A stretch of DNA of 41,359 nt from Draconibacterium orientale (lineage in GTDB: Bacteria; Bacteroidota; Bacteroidia; Bacteroidales; Prolixibacteraceae). Below the pieces are notes generated by a model. It saw only the letters and a list, made by a program, of their open reading frames with translations. It did no database searches and had not been told where the DNA came from. Shown here in pieces: positions 1 through 9,664 of this stretch. Where the stretch lies: the NCBI GenBank assembly GCA_020726265.1, contig DYSZ01000014.1, positions 1 to 41,359 of the forward strand, written 5' to 3'. Both the position numbers and the translations under genes were made by a program. Position 1 is the first letter of the stretch, and the number at the start of each line of letters is the position of its first letter.

Positions 1-252
1 TGTTTCTGTATCGGCTACATCAGTGTCCCTCATTTTGCCATCTTCAGCCTGCATCTTCAACTGTCCCAATTTCTGGGACGTTTCATTTCCCTCCACTTTT
101 AGTTTAGTTTTCAAAGCATTCCAGTACTTTCTTGGTCTCGGGCTTTCAGTTAATATTTCAACTACGTCAATCACAGAGAAATACCAAATCTCTTTTACGG
201 AATCCCAGTGGGTTCTGACTTTTTTTTCTTCAAATAGTTTTATGTTGTTCAT
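1..252 (-). CDS. Bro-N / phage antirepressor-like (DinD-like) protein, C-terminus cut by window edge
   Basis: Own translation of the minus strand from ATG at 252 gives 84 open codons: MNNIKLFEEKKVRTHWDSVKEIWYFSVIDVVEILTESPRPRKYWNALKTKLKVEGNETSQKLGQLKMQAEDGKMRDTDVADTET, which resembles BRO-N proteins. Absent from the ORF track because it is partial. Confidence 0.75.
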   Translation of the reverse strand, partial: MNNIKLFEEKKVRTHWDSVKEIWYFSVIDVVEILTESPRPRKYWNALKTKLKVEGNETSQKLGQLKMQAEDGKMRDTDVADTET

Positions 253-322
253 GGTTGGAAAATGTAAAAAATGGTTATTTAGTACTGGTTTATTGATTAT
301 GAGTTTACTCAGAATTCAATCT

Positions 323-1861
323 TCACGCTCCCCACGTTTCTCTGTCTAAACTCCTGTAATGAATGGCTTCTGAAAGATGATGCGGCTGTACATTTGCTTC
401 GCTTTCCAAATCGGCGATGGTGCGCGAAACTTTCAGAATACGGTCGTAAGCACGTGCCGAAAGCCCCAGTTTTTCCATGGCGGTTTTTATCAGCTCGTTG
501 CTGGTTTCGTCTAAAACCACGTGCTGTTTTATCAGTTTCGAGGTCATTTGTGCGTTGGCATACACGCCTTTGCAGTCGGCAAAACGCTCTTCCTGTATTT
601 TCCGTGCAGCCATAACCCGCTGGCGCACGGCTTCGCTATTCTCCGAGGCATCGAGCTCCGATAGTTTTTTAAACGGCACCGGCACCACTTCGAGATGAAT
701 ATCAATACGGTCGAGTAGGGGGCCGGAAATTTTGTTGAGGTATTTCTGTACGATGCCCGGACCACAAACGCAATCTTTGGTGGGGTGGTTGTAATACCCG
801 CAAGGGCAAGGGTTCATCGAGGCCACCAGCATAAAACTGGCCGGGTATTCCACCGAAAATTTCGCCCGCGAAATGGTAATCGTTCTGTCTTCAAGCGGCT
901 GGCGCATTACTTCCAAAACCGTTCTTTTAAATTCGGGAAGTTCGTCTAAAAACAAAACTCCGTTGTGGGCCAACGATATTTCGCCCGGTTGTGGGTAATT
1001 TCCTCCGCCGACCAAAGCGACATCAGAAATCGTGTGGTGCGGCGCCCTGAACGGCCGCTGCGTCATCAGCGAAGTTTCCTTGTCGATATTTCCCGAAACC
1101 GAATGGATTTTGGTGGTTTCGAGCGCTTCTTTCAGCGTGAAGGGAGGCAGGATTCCCGGTATTCGCTTGGCCAACATGGTTTTGCCAGCTCCGGGAGGAC
1201 CGACAAGAATAATATTGTGGCCTCCTGCTGCTGCAATTTCGAGTGCCCGTTTTACGTTTTCCTGGCCCTTTACATCGGCAAAGTCGATGGAGTTGTTACT
1301 TACTTGCGCGTAAAATTCGGCTCGGGTGTCGATTATGGTTTGCTCAAGCGTGTTTTCCCCATTCAAAAAGTCGATTACTTCGCGGATGTTTTCAGCGCCG
1401 TACACTTTTAGTTTGTCAACTACGGCAGCTTCGCGTACATTTTGTTTGGGCAGAATAAACCCTTCGAAACCTTCTTTCCGTGCGTTGATGGCGATGGGCA
1501 GTGCGCCTTTAATGGGTTGTAGGTTGCCGTCGAGACTGAGTTCGCCCATCAGAATATATTTGCTGAGCAGGTCGGTGTTGATTTGTTGCGATGCAGCAAG
1601 TACTCCGGCAGCCAGTGGCAGGTCGTAAGCTGAACCTTCTTTGCGGATATCGGCGGGTGCCATGTTAATAATGATTTTTTGTTTAGGCCACTTGTAGCCG
1701 TTCAGCCGCAAAGCCGATTCCATGCGTTGCTGACTTTCCTTTACGGCACTGTCGGGTAACCCGACCAGCATAAATTTAATTCCGGTGGTTACATCAACTT
1801 CACAGGTAATTGTGGTGGCGTCGATTCCAAAAACTGCGCTTCCGAAGGTTTTTACTAACAT
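323..1861 (-). CDS. comM: YifB/ComM family Mg-chelatase-like AAA+ ATPase
   Basis: 512 aa; N-terminal MLVKTFGSAVFGIDATTITCEVDV, Walker A GPPGAGKTMLAKRIPGILPP, PCPCGYY, PFRAPHHTISDVALVGGG. Confidence 0.95.
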   Translation of the reverse strand: MLVKTFGSAVFGIDATTITCEVDVTTGIKFMLVGLPDSAVKESQQRMESALRLNGYKWPKQKIIINMAPADIRKEGSAYDLPLAAGVLAASQQINTDLLSKYILMGELSLDGNLQPIKGALPIAINARKEGFEGFILPKQNVREAAVVDKLKVYGAENIREVIDFLNGENTLEQTIIDTRAEFYAQVSNNSIDFADVKGQENVKRALEIAAAGGHNIILVGPPGAGKTMLAKRIPGILPPFTLKEALETTKIHSVSGNIDKETSLMTQRPFRAPHHTISDVALVGGGNYPQPGEISLAHNGVLFLDELPEFKRTVLEVMRQPLEDRTITISRAKFSVEYPASFMLVASMNPCPCGYYNHPTKDCVCGPGIVQKYLNKISGPLLDRIDIHLEVVPVPFKKLSELDASENSEAVRQRVMAARKIQEERFADCKGVYANAQMTSKLIKQHVVLDETSNELIKTAMEKLGLSARAYDRILKVSRTIADLESEANVQPHHLSEAIHYRSLDRETWGA

Positions 1862-2136
1862 TTTTGAACGGGTTTTTATTTAGTTAAGCGCTTAAAATTA
1901 GGGAATTAAAGTGAGAAGTAAAAACGAAATTTTCGGTGATATAAATTGCTGATTTCTGCTTCGTTTAAATATTGTTTTGCGTACATCATCAGGGTTTAAT
2001 CGATGAATTCGCGCGAATTCATCAATTACGTTCGACAAATTCGCGCGAATATGTCGGGTGCAGTTATTAATTTCCTGATTTGGGAATAGCTGAATTACCA
2101 GAATTTTGTGTGTGGCTAACAGAAAATTGTATGCTT

Positions 2137-3294
2137 TTATTTTCCGAAATCTCTCCATGATACCACCGCTCCCGCGCTTCGCGACTGATTTTCGTTACCG
2201 CCATATACAAGCATTTTAACCAGGTTTTGTTGTTCCGAAATTTTTTCCCACCAAGCGAGTGTTTCAAACATGTCGGGCATCACTGTCAGCCCGGCTTTCA
2301 TTTCTGCCAGCCGTGTAACTTGTCCGTCCTGAATCAGGAGGTCGATTTCGTGGCCTGCCGAGTCGCGCCAGAACCAGATATCTTCGAACCTGTTTTCATG
2401 GTTAATTCTTTTCAGATATTCTGCAACCATCATGTTTTCAAACAAGTTCCCTTTTATAGGATGAGCAAGCAACTGGTCGGGTGAACTGATTTTTAACAGA
2501 TGACATAATAACCCGGTATCGTAAAAATAAATCTTCGGGGTTTTAACAATCCGTTTGTTAAAATTCCGATGAAAAGGGTGCAATTGAAAAACAATGTAAC
2601 TTGTTTCGAGTACCGACAGCCATGATTTTGCTGTTGGCTGAGAAATACCACATTCATTGGCCAGCGAGTTCAGGTTCAGCAACTGACCTGCCCTGGCTGC
2701 ACACAATCCCAGAAAATTCTGAAAAAGCCGTGTGTCTTTTATTGCTACCAATTCGCTTATATCACGTTGAATATATGTTTGAACATAGTTTGAATAAAAA
2801 ACACGAGATGGAATTTCACGATCGTAAATTGCCGGATAAAACCCCCTGACAATCATTTCAAGGTAATTGTCTGCCAGCAATCCGGCTGTGTTTAATTCCT
2901 GGGAATCGAACGGAAAAAGTCTGAAAACCGCCACACGACCGGCGAGGCTTTGTGTGATGCTTTGCATCAGGTGGAAATTCTGCGACCCCGAAAGTATGTA
3001 ACGGCCCATTACCGGGGCTTCATCAACGCGGGTTTGTATATAGGAAAACAACGCCGGAACACGCTGAACTTCGTCAAAAATCACCTTTTCAGAATAGCGT
3101 GCAAGAAAACCATTCGGGTCTGTTTCGGCAAAACTCCGGGTATCCGGATTTTCGAGACTCACATATTCGTAATCGGAAAATAGTGTTTTAAGCAGGGTGG
3201 TTTTCCCCGATTGCCGTGGACCGGTAAGAGCAATTACAGGATACTTTGATCTGTACAAACGAATGGCTTTTTCTAAAACTCTTTTAATTATCAT
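2137..3294 (-). CDS. ATP-binding protein, AAA_14/DUF4143 family
   Basis: 385 aa; ALTGPRQSGKTTLLK Walker A, VIFDEVQRVPALF Walker B, ILSGSQNF, C-terminal FWRDSAGHEIDLLIQDG nuclease-like motif. Confidence 0.92.
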   Translation of the reverse strand: MIIKRVLEKAIRLYRSKYPVIALTGPRQSGKTTLLKTLFSDYEYVSLENPDTRSFAETDPNGFLARYSEKVIFDEVQRVPALFSYIQTRVDEAPVMGRYILSGSQNFHLMQSITQSLAGRVAVFRLFPFDSQELNTAGLLADNYLEMIVRGFYPAIYDREIPSRVFYSNYVQTYIQRDISELVAIKDTRLFQNFLGLCAARAGQLLNLNSLANECGISQPTAKSWLSVLETSYIVFQLHPFHRNFNKRIVKTPKIYFYDTGLLCHLLKISSPDQLLAHPIKGNLFENMMVAEYLKRINHENRFEDIWFWRDSAGHEIDLLIQDGQVTRLAEMKAGLTVMPDMFETLAWWEKISEQQNLVKMLVYGGNENQSRSAGAVVSWRDFGK

Positions 3295-3314
3295 AAATAG
3301 CTATAAAACAGCAA

Positions 3315-3344
3315 CAAATATAAGATTAATTTTGTAATTGCAAA
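3315..3344 (-). promoter_or_regulatory. Bacteroidota-type promoter of the DUF4143 ATPase (TTTG-N18-TATATTTG)
   Basis: Minus strand reads TTTGcaattacaaaattaatctTATATTTG, 21 nt upstream of the ATG at 3294; the -33 TTTG lies inside the first 22-bp repeat. Confidence 0.65.
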
Positions 3345-3435
3345 GCATCAACTTTGAAATTGCACGACTTAAACTTTGAAATTACATGAGTTCAACTTTG
3401 AAATCACACGATATTAACTTTGAAATTACATAAAA
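3326..3435. repeat. Five tandem copies of a 22-bp repeat (consensus ~TYAACTTTGAAATTACACGAYW)
   Basis: Copies at 3326-3347, 3348-3369, 3370-3391, 3392-3413 and 3414-3435, all exactly 22 nt and sharing AAcTTTGaAATt.CA. Confidence 0.9.
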
Positions 3436-3473
3436 ATTAAGGGAACTATCTTAAACAGAATAAGGATGGTTTT

Positions 3474-4466
3474 TTAGTAAAGTTTTTTCCGTTTTACCAG
3501 AAATGAAAGTAAAACTTCTTTGAAATCTTTGTTGATGTCTGCTTCGGCGAGGTCGATCTGATATTGTCCGCATTTTACTTTCAGGTCGCCGAAATAGGAA
3601 TTTACAGTTGAAATGTACTGGTTTTTGATTTCCCACGGGTTGAATTTTACCGACTGGCCTGTTTCCAGATCGACAAATTTGTGGGGCCGGTTACTGAATT
3701 TAAACTCGCGTTCGAGCGAGTGGTCGGTAACGTGAAAAAGGATGACTTCGTGTTTGTTGTAACGCAAATGCTGGAGTGCCGAAAAAAGTTCGTCGTTTTT
3801 TTCATTGTCGAGCATATCGCTGAAAATGATTACCAGCGAGCGTTTGTGTATGTTTTCGGCAATTTCGTGTAAAACAGCCGTGGTGTTTGTACTTTTTCGC
3901 AGATGGGCATTTTCGGGCTGAATCAGTTCTGTGAGTTTGCCGTACATCAGCTCTGCATTCACCGACGAAATGCGGGGTGTTGTGTGAAATTCAATAGCAT
4001 CCGAAAAAAGTGTCAGCCCAACTGCATCGCGCTGTGTACGCATTAAATAAATCAGTGCGGCAGCTGTGTAAACCGAAAATGCAAGTTTGTTGTGCAGGTG
4101 TTTTTCGCCTTTCGAATACGGGAAAAGCATCGATGATGAGGTATCGATAACAATCTGGCAACGCAGGTTGGTTTCTTCCTCATATTGTTTTACAAACAGT
4201 TTATCAGTGCGGGCAAACAATTTCCAGTCGATGTGTTTTGTCGATTCGCCCTGGTTGTAAAGCCTGTGTTCGGCAAATTCAACCGAAAAGCCATGAAACG
4301 GACTGCGGTGAAGCCCTGTTATAAAGCCTTCAACCACTTCACGCGCAATCAGTCCAAGGTTATCGAACTGGTGAAACTGTTCTATGTCGAATAAATTTTT
4401 CAAGGAAGAATAAAATGAAACTGTCATTTCGACGAAGCATGCGGAGAAATCTTTCTTATTGAACAA
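3474..4466 (-). CDS. DUF58 domain-containing protein (vWA-like); true start may lie downstream of 4466
   Basis: IREVVEGFITGLHRSPFHGFSVEFAEHRLYNQGESTKHIDWKLFARTDKLFVKQYEEETN is a typical DUF58 motif. The first residues are encoded by an intergenic repeat (4421-4500). Confidence 0.9.
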   Translation of the reverse strand: MFNKKDFSACFVEMTVSFYSSLKNLFDIEQFHQFDNLGLIAREVVEGFITGLHRSPFHGFSVEFAEHRLYNQGESTKHIDWKLFARTDKLFVKQYEEETNLRCQIVIDTSSSMLFPYSKGEKHLHNKLAFSVYTAAALIYLMRTQRDAVGLTLFSDAIEFHTTPRISSVNAELMYGKLTELIQPENAHLRKSTNTTAVLHEIAENIHKRSLVIIFSDMLDNEKNDELFSALQHLRYNKHEVILFHVTDHSLEREFKFSNRPHKFVDLETGQSVKFNPWEIKNQYISTVNSYFGDLKVKCGQYQIDLAEADINKDFKEVLLSFLVKRKKLY

Positions 4467-4500
4467 AGATTTCTCATTCGTTCCTCATTCGAAATGACAG
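4421..4500. repeat. MITE/hairpin-like inverted repeat (CTGTCATTTCGA...GAGAAATCTTT...)
   Basis: Left arm CTGTCATTTCGACGAAGCATGCGGAGAAATCTTT; reverse complement of right arm CTGTCATTTCGAATGAGGAACGAATGAGAAATCTTT. Confidence 0.8.
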
Positions 4501-4515
4501 CTATTGGGAAATTTT

Positions 4516-4869
4516 TTAAAGCAGTGCATTCATTTTTTGCACAAAAACCTGTTTTGGAGCGGCACCTACCTGTTTGTCGGCTATCTCGCCGTTTTTTACA
4601 AACAAAACAGTTGGAATATTGCGGATTCCGTATTTCATCGCAATATTCGGGTTTGAGTCAACATCCACTTTGCCGATAACAGCTTTGCCACTGTATTCAG
4701 TATGCATTTCTTCAACTATTGGAGCAATCATCCGGCACGGGCCGCACCAGATTGCCCAAAAATCGATCATCACAGGTTTGTCTGATTTTAATACCAATTC
4801 TTCAAAATTGGTGTCTGTAATTTCTAAAGCCATAATTCTATTTTTTGATGTTATTATTTTTTCATTCAA
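4516..4869 (-). CDS. trxA: thioredoxin
   Basis: 117 aa with WCGPC active site (MIDFWAIWCGPCRMIAPIVEE). Confidence 0.95.
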   Translation of the reverse strand: MNEKIITSKNRIMALEITDTNFEELVLKSDKPVMIDFWAIWCGPCRMIAPIVEEMHTEYSGKAVIGKVDVDSNPNIAMKYGIRNIPTVLFVKNGEIADKQVGAAPKQVFVQKMNALL

Positions 4870-4871
4870 AA

Positions 4872-7800
4872 CTAATTAATTCTGAATGACAGATTCAGCT
4901 CATTTTTTAAGAAATTCAACATTTCGTCGGTCAGTTCAATCTTCGCAGTGCGCGAGAACATCTGTATGTTCATGTTACTTTCCGGGTCGAAGATGTTAAA
5001 TTTCAACAATACTTTTCCTTTATTGTTCAGGGAAACTTTCTCTAATTGCTCAATCAACGCGGTTGTTACCTGTAACACAGGCATGTTCAGCGTAATGCTT
5101 TTTACATAGTTTTTTCTTACTTCCGAAAGAAGTTCGATGTTGTTGATTCTGAATTCCATTTGTTCGCCCCTGTAACTTTTTTGAACATTTCCCCTGACCA
5201 TGATAAAAAGACCAGTTTTGGAAAACCTCGAAAAGTTGACATAGTCCTGACCAAAAAACATAAACTCTTTTGAGTCGGTATAGTCGGTTAGCGTCAGCGA
5301 ACTGAAAGGTTTCCCGGTTTTGCCAATTCCTTCGCGGGCGGCGGTAACCATGCCGCCAAACGTAAGGTCTTTGTTTTTTAATTTATCGATGTCGTTATTC
5401 AGGTCTTTTAGAAAAACATCGCGCGAGCAGAAACTTTCAAGTTCAAGCCGGTAATCATCGAGCGGATGGGCAGTGAGGTAAATTCCGATGAGGCTTTTTT
5501 CTTTTTCGAGCAGCACCAGTTTGGGCCACTCTTCAACCTGAGGAATGTCGGGCTTTTTAATGGCCTGGCTTTTAGCCAGGGCTCCAAAAAGACTTTGTTG
5601 AGCGCTCTGGGAATCTAATTGTACACGGTTGCCATATTTAATCAGCTTTTCGATAAAAGAGGTAGGATCGTTGGCATCGTCGCCCGAAAAAAGGCTGCTA
5701 CGTTTGATTCGGTCAAGGTTATCGAAAGCTCCGGCAATGGCAAGCGCTTCTAAGTTTTTTTTGTTTACAGTCTGCAGATTTACATTTTCAACAAACTCGA
5801 AAATGGTTTTAAACTCACCATGTTTTGTGCGTGCAGTGATAATATCCTGTGCGGCTCCTGCACCCACGCCTTTTATGGCGCCCATCCCGAAACGGATATT
5901 GCCATTTTTGTTTGCGGTGAATTTGATGAAACTTTCGTTCACATCGGGGCCTAAAACATTCAGATTCATGCGTTGGCACTCGGTCATCAGTTTTGTGATG
6001 TCGGTGATGTTACTCAGGTTGCGGCTTAAGTTGGCAGCCATAAATTCGCCCGGGTAGTGCGCTTTCAGGTAGCCGGTTTGATAGGCAATGTAAGCGTAGC
6101 AAACCGAATGCGATTTGTTAAAGGCGTATGATGCAAAGGCTTCCCAGTCTTCCCATATTTTGTCGATAAGTTCGTCCTGCTTTTTCCCTTTCAGGTTGCA
6201 TTCGTCAACAAACCTGAAGTTGGCTTTGCATCCTTCGTGGAATTTTACTTTCAGTTTGTTCATCACTTCAATCTGTTTTTTACCCATCGCTTTCCTGAGG
6301 TTGTCTGAATCGCCGCGGGTAAAATTGGCCAATAGTCGCGAAAGTAGCATAACCTGTTCCTGATAAACAGTGATTCCGTAGGTTTCGCTCAGGTGCTCTT
6401 CCATCATTGGCAGGTCATAGTCCACCTTTAGCCGGCCATGTTTGCGACCAATAAAATCGGGGATATACTTCATGGGGCCCGGACGATAAAGCGCATTCAT
6501 AGCCACTAAGTCTTCAAACCGATTGGGTTTCAGGTCGCGCAGGTGCTTTTTCATGCCATCCGATTCAAACTGGAAAATGGCAGTAGTTTCGCCATGGCTG
6601 AAAAGCTCGAAGGTTTTAGGGTCGTCGAGCGAAATTTTGTCGATATCGATTTCAATGCCTTTTGAAAGTTTGATGTTTTCGAGGGCTTCTTTTATAATCG
6701 ATAAAGTTTTGAGCCCAAGGAAGTCCATTTTTAGTAGTCCGATTTCTTCAACAAACCGTCCGTCGTATTGGGTTGTGAGGAGTTTTTCCTCATCCTTGGT
6801 TGGCATCAGCGGGATGTGTTCGTCTAACGGGTCGCGGCTGATAAGGATTCCGCAGGCATGAACACCCGATTGCCTTACTGAACCTTCCAAAGTCTCGGCA
6901 AATTTGAGTGTTTTGGCTATCAATGGATTATTCGACTTTGTTTCCTGTTTTAGCTCCGGACTTTCTTTAAACGCGGTTTCGAATGTCATTTTCGGGGTGT
7001 CAGGAACAAGTTTGGCTAATCTGTCGGCTTCGGGGAGTGGAAGTTTTAATACGCGTGCCACATCGCGAATAGCTAATTTTGTGGCCATCGTTCCGAATGT
7101 GCAAATATGGGCTACCTTGTCGCTGCCGTATTTGTTGGTTACGTAATCGAGCACCAATTGGCGACCATCATCATCAAAATCGATGTCCACATCGGGTAAC
7201 GAAATACGGTCGGGATTCAGAAATCTTTCGAAAAGCAGGTTGTACCTGATTGGGTCGATGTTGGTAATACCCGTGCAATAAGCAACAGCCGAACCAGCAG
7301 CCGAACCACGACCAGGACCAACAATCACGCCCATTTCCCGGGCTTTGTTGATGAAATCCTGGGTAATTAGGAAATATCCCGGATACCCCATTTTTTTAAT
7401 TACATCAAGCTCGAAATCAAGCCTTGCAGCAACATCTTCCGGCACCGGGTCGCCATATCTTTGTTTTGCACCCACAAAGGTGAGGTATTTTAAATAGTCA
7501 GATTCAAAAGCAACGCGCAATACATTTTTATACCCACCGAGCCGTTTGTAAGCATCGTCACCAAAATCCTCAACTAAATCAGCATCCGAGAATTTCTTCT
7601 GGAAATCTTCTTCAGTACCAAAATCTTCAGGAATTGGGAAAATGGGCATGATTGGAGCCGAGTTCAACTCAAAATTTTCAATTTTCTCCACAATTTCTGC
7701 CGTGTTTTGTATCGCTTCAGGAATGTCGGAAAACAATTCGTTCATTTCCTGTTGTGTTTTAAACCACTCCTGTTTGGTGTATCGCATCCGGGTTGGGTCG

Positions 7801-8519
7801 TCAATATCTTTGCCTGTGTTGAGGCAAATCAACAGGTCGTGGGCATCGGCATCTTCGGCATTGGTAAAATGTACGTCGTTGGTGGCAATGATTTTAATTC
7901 CCAGTTTTTTGGCTAACAGCAGAATCAGCTTGTTTACCAGAACCTGTTTGTCGTAAACATCTTCGCGCTGTTGTGCCAGCTCCGACGGATGACGCATCAA
8001 TTCAAGATAGTAATCAGCACCAAAAACCCGCTTGTACCAGAGTATGGCTTCTTCAGCATCTTTCAAATGGTTGTTCATCAGCAATGAAGGGATTTCTCCA
8101 CCCAGACACGAAGACGAGGCAATCAACCCTTCGCTGTATTTTTCGAGCAGGGCTTTATCAATCCGAGGTTTGTAATAAAATCCTTCGTTGTTGGCAATCG
8201 AAATTAGTTTTACCAGGTTTTTGTACCCTGTTTTGTTTTTTGCCAGCAAAATCAGGTGATAGCCAGAGCGGTCAACTTTGTCTTTTTTATCGTGAATTGT
8301 TCGTTCTGCCACATAGGTTTCGCAACCTAAAATGGGTTTAATCCCTGCTTTTTTGCAGGCAGAATGAAACTCCTTGATGCCAAACATGGTTCCGTGGTCG
8401 GTTAGGGCAAGCGCACCCATCCCGTCTTTTTTTGCTTTATTCACCAATGCCGAAACGCTGGCGGCGCCATCGAGTATTGAATATTGAGAGTGTACATGTA
8501 AGTGTGTAAACGGAACCAT
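4872..8519 (-). CDS. dnaE: DNA polymerase III subunit alpha
   Basis: 1215 aa; N-terminal PHP domain (FTHLHVHSQYSILDGAA), GPGRGSAAGS, PDVDIDFDDDGR. Confidence 0.98.
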   Translation of the reverse strand: MVPFTHLHVHSQYSILDGAASVSALVNKAKKDGMGALALTDHGTMFGIKEFHSACKKAGIKPILGCETYVAERTIHDKKDKVDRSGYHLILLAKNKTGYKNLVKLISIANNEGFYYKPRIDKALLEKYSEGLIASSSCLGGEIPSLLMNNHLKDAEEAILWYKRVFGADYYLELMRHPSELAQQREDVYDKQVLVNKLILLLAKKLGIKIIATNDVHFTNAEDADAHDLLICLNTGKDIDDPTRMRYTKQEWFKTQQEMNELFSDIPEAIQNTAEIVEKIENFELNSAPIMPIFPIPEDFGTEEDFQKKFSDADLVEDFGDDAYKRLGGYKNVLRVAFESDYLKYLTFVGAKQRYGDPVPEDVAARLDFELDVIKKMGYPGYFLITQDFINKAREMGVIVGPGRGSAAGSAVAYCTGITNIDPIRYNLLFERFLNPDRISLPDVDIDFDDDGRQLVLDYVTNKYGSDKVAHICTFGTMATKLAIRDVARVLKLPLPEADRLAKLVPDTPKMTFETAFKESPELKQETKSNNPLIAKTLKFAETLEGSVRQSGVHACGILISRDPLDEHIPLMPTKDEEKLLTTQYDGRFVEEIGLLKMDFLGLKTLSIIKEALENIKLSKGIEIDIDKISLDDPKTFELFSHGETTAIFQFESDGMKKHLRDLKPNRFEDLVAMNALYRPGPMKYIPDFIGRKHGRLKVDYDLPMMEEHLSETYGITVYQEQVMLLSRLLANFTRGDSDNLRKAMGKKQIEVMNKLKVKFHEGCKANFRFVDECNLKGKKQDELIDKIWEDWEAFASYAFNKSHSVCYAYIAYQTGYLKAHYPGEFMAANLSRNLSNITDITKLMTECQRMNLNVLGPDVNESFIKFTANKNGNIRFGMGAIKGVGAGAAQDIITARTKHGEFKTIFEFVENVNLQTVNKKNLEALAIAGAFDNLDRIKRSSLFSGDDANDPTSFIEKLIKYGNRVQLDSQSAQQSLFGALAKSQAIKKPDIPQVEEWPKLVLLEKEKSLIGIYLTAHPLDDYRLELESFCSRDVFLKDLNNDIDKLKNKDLTFGGMVTAAREGIGKTGKPFSSLTLTDYTDSKEFMFFGQDYVNFSRFSKTGLFIMVRGNVQKSYRGEQMEFRINNIELLSEVRKNYVKSITLNMPVLQVTTALIEQLEKVSLNNKGKVLLKFNIFDPESNMNIQMFSRTAKIELTDEMLNFLKNELNLSFRIN

Positions 8520-8614
8520 GACGTTAAAGCTTTTTTGAATTTCGAGCTATAAAATTACGGTTTTTACAGTGGTGCTTCGGGCAATGTTAATAAAAATATG
8601 GAGAATAAAATACC

Positions 8615-8646
8615 AACAAAAAAGCCGGGTGAAAACCAGGCTTTTA
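8615..8646 (-). terminator. Rho-independent terminator of the HIT gene, overlapping its stop codon
   Basis: Minus strand AAAAGCC-T-GGT-TTTC-ACC-C-GGCTTTTTT. Confidence 0.65.
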
Positions 8647-9039
8647 ATCAATATTTGCTGCTATAAGTTTAGCAATTTCCTGAAATTCTTCGGGAGAAAA
8701 TTTCTGCTTTTTCGAAAAATTAAGCAAATCGGCTTCGGTTTGCATGGGCACAAGATGAATGTGTGCATGCGGAACTTCGAGCCCTAAAACCATCACACCC
8801 ACTTTCTGGCATGGAATGGTTTTCTGAATTCCTTTGGCCACTTTTTTTGCAAACAATTGCAGGCCTGTGTACAACTCATCATCAAGGTCGAAAAGATAAT
8901 CGACTTCCTTTTTCGGAATAACAAGCGTATGACCTTTGACTACCGGGAAAATGTCGAGAAACGCAAAGTAATGCTCATCCTCAGCCACTTTGTATGCCGG
9001 GATTTCGCCATTTACTATTTTCGAAAAAATGCTCGCCAT
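8644..9039 (-). CDS. HIT family protein
   Basis: 131 aa, histidine triad VPHAHIHLVPM. Confidence 0.95.
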   Translation of the reverse strand: MASIFSKIVNGEIPAYKVAEDEHYFAFLDIFPVVKGHTLVIPKKEVDYLFDLDDELYTGLQLFAKKVAKGIQKTIPCQKVGVMVLGLEVPHAHIHLVPMQTEADLLNFSKKQKFSPEEFQEIAKLIAANID

Positions 9040-9044
9040 TTTAG

Positions 9045-9515
9045 TTATAATGAAATTTCCACAATCTCGAATGGTATAATTCCCGAAGGAACTTTTATAT
9101 CAACCACATCGCCCACTTTTTTGCCCATCAACCCTTTGGCGATTGGCGTATTCACCGAAATTTTCCCCTGTTTCAGATCGGCTTCGCTTTCCGGAACCAG
9201 GGTGTATTTCATGGTGGCGTTGTTCTTCTGATTTTTGATTGTCACCACATTTAAAATCTGAACTTTTGAAGTTTTAATCTTCGATTCGTCCAGAATACGG
9301 GCATTGGCAATTTTACCCTGAAGTTCAGCGATTTTAGCTTCAAGCATACCCTGCGCATCTTTTGCAGAGTCGTATTCAGCGTTTTCAGAAATATCGCCTT
9401 TTTCAATGGCTTCGCCAATCAACCGCGAAATTGCAGGCCGTTCAACGTTCACTAATTGATCCAGTTCCTTTTTTAGTTTTGAGAGCCCGTCTTTTGTCAA
9501 ATATACCTGGGACAT
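9045..9515 (-). CDS. greA: transcription elongation factor GreA
   Basis: 156 aa; YLTKDGLSKLKKELDQL, AIEKGDISENAEYDSAKDAQGMLEAKI. Confidence 0.97.
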   Translation of the reverse strand: MSQVYLTKDGLSKLKKELDQLVNVERPAISRLIGEAIEKGDISENAEYDSAKDAQGMLEAKIAELQGKIANARILDESKIKTSKVQILNVVTIKNQKNNATMKYTLVPESEADLKQGKISVNTPIAKGLMGKKVGDVVDIKVPSGIIPFEIVEISL

Positions 9516-9545
9516 GTTTAATCCTCCTTGTTTACTGTTACCTTA

Positions 9546-9583
9546 TAAAAAAAACAGAAAGAACTCCGGAAAAACCGGAACTC
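9546..9583 (-). terminator. Rho-independent terminator after the 9665-10054 gene
   Basis: As minus-strand RNA, GAGUUCCGG-UUUUU-CCGGAGUUC forms a 9-bp stem (two G-U pairs) followed by a U-rich tract. Confidence 0.6.
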
Positions 9584-9664
9584 TTCCCTCGGCAAAATTA
9601 AAAAATTCTTTTACTAAATATGCAATGTTACAATAATTGTTCTAAATGAATGATTTAGATGCTG

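Noticed and set aside
23-349. ORF-track + strand 108-aa ORF at the left edge
   Set aside because: It is antisense to an open BRO-N-like reading frame (1-252, minus) with recognisable protein sequence; the + ORF is low complexity F/S/L-rich.
1898-2158. Possible 86-aa minus-strand gene
   Set aside because: Sequence spans the palindromes, overlaps the DUF4143 gene end and shows no recognisable family; more likely intergenic.
3326-3435. CRISPR array
   Set aside because: Contiguous 22-bp units with no unique spacers and no cas genes nearby; it is a tandem repeat.
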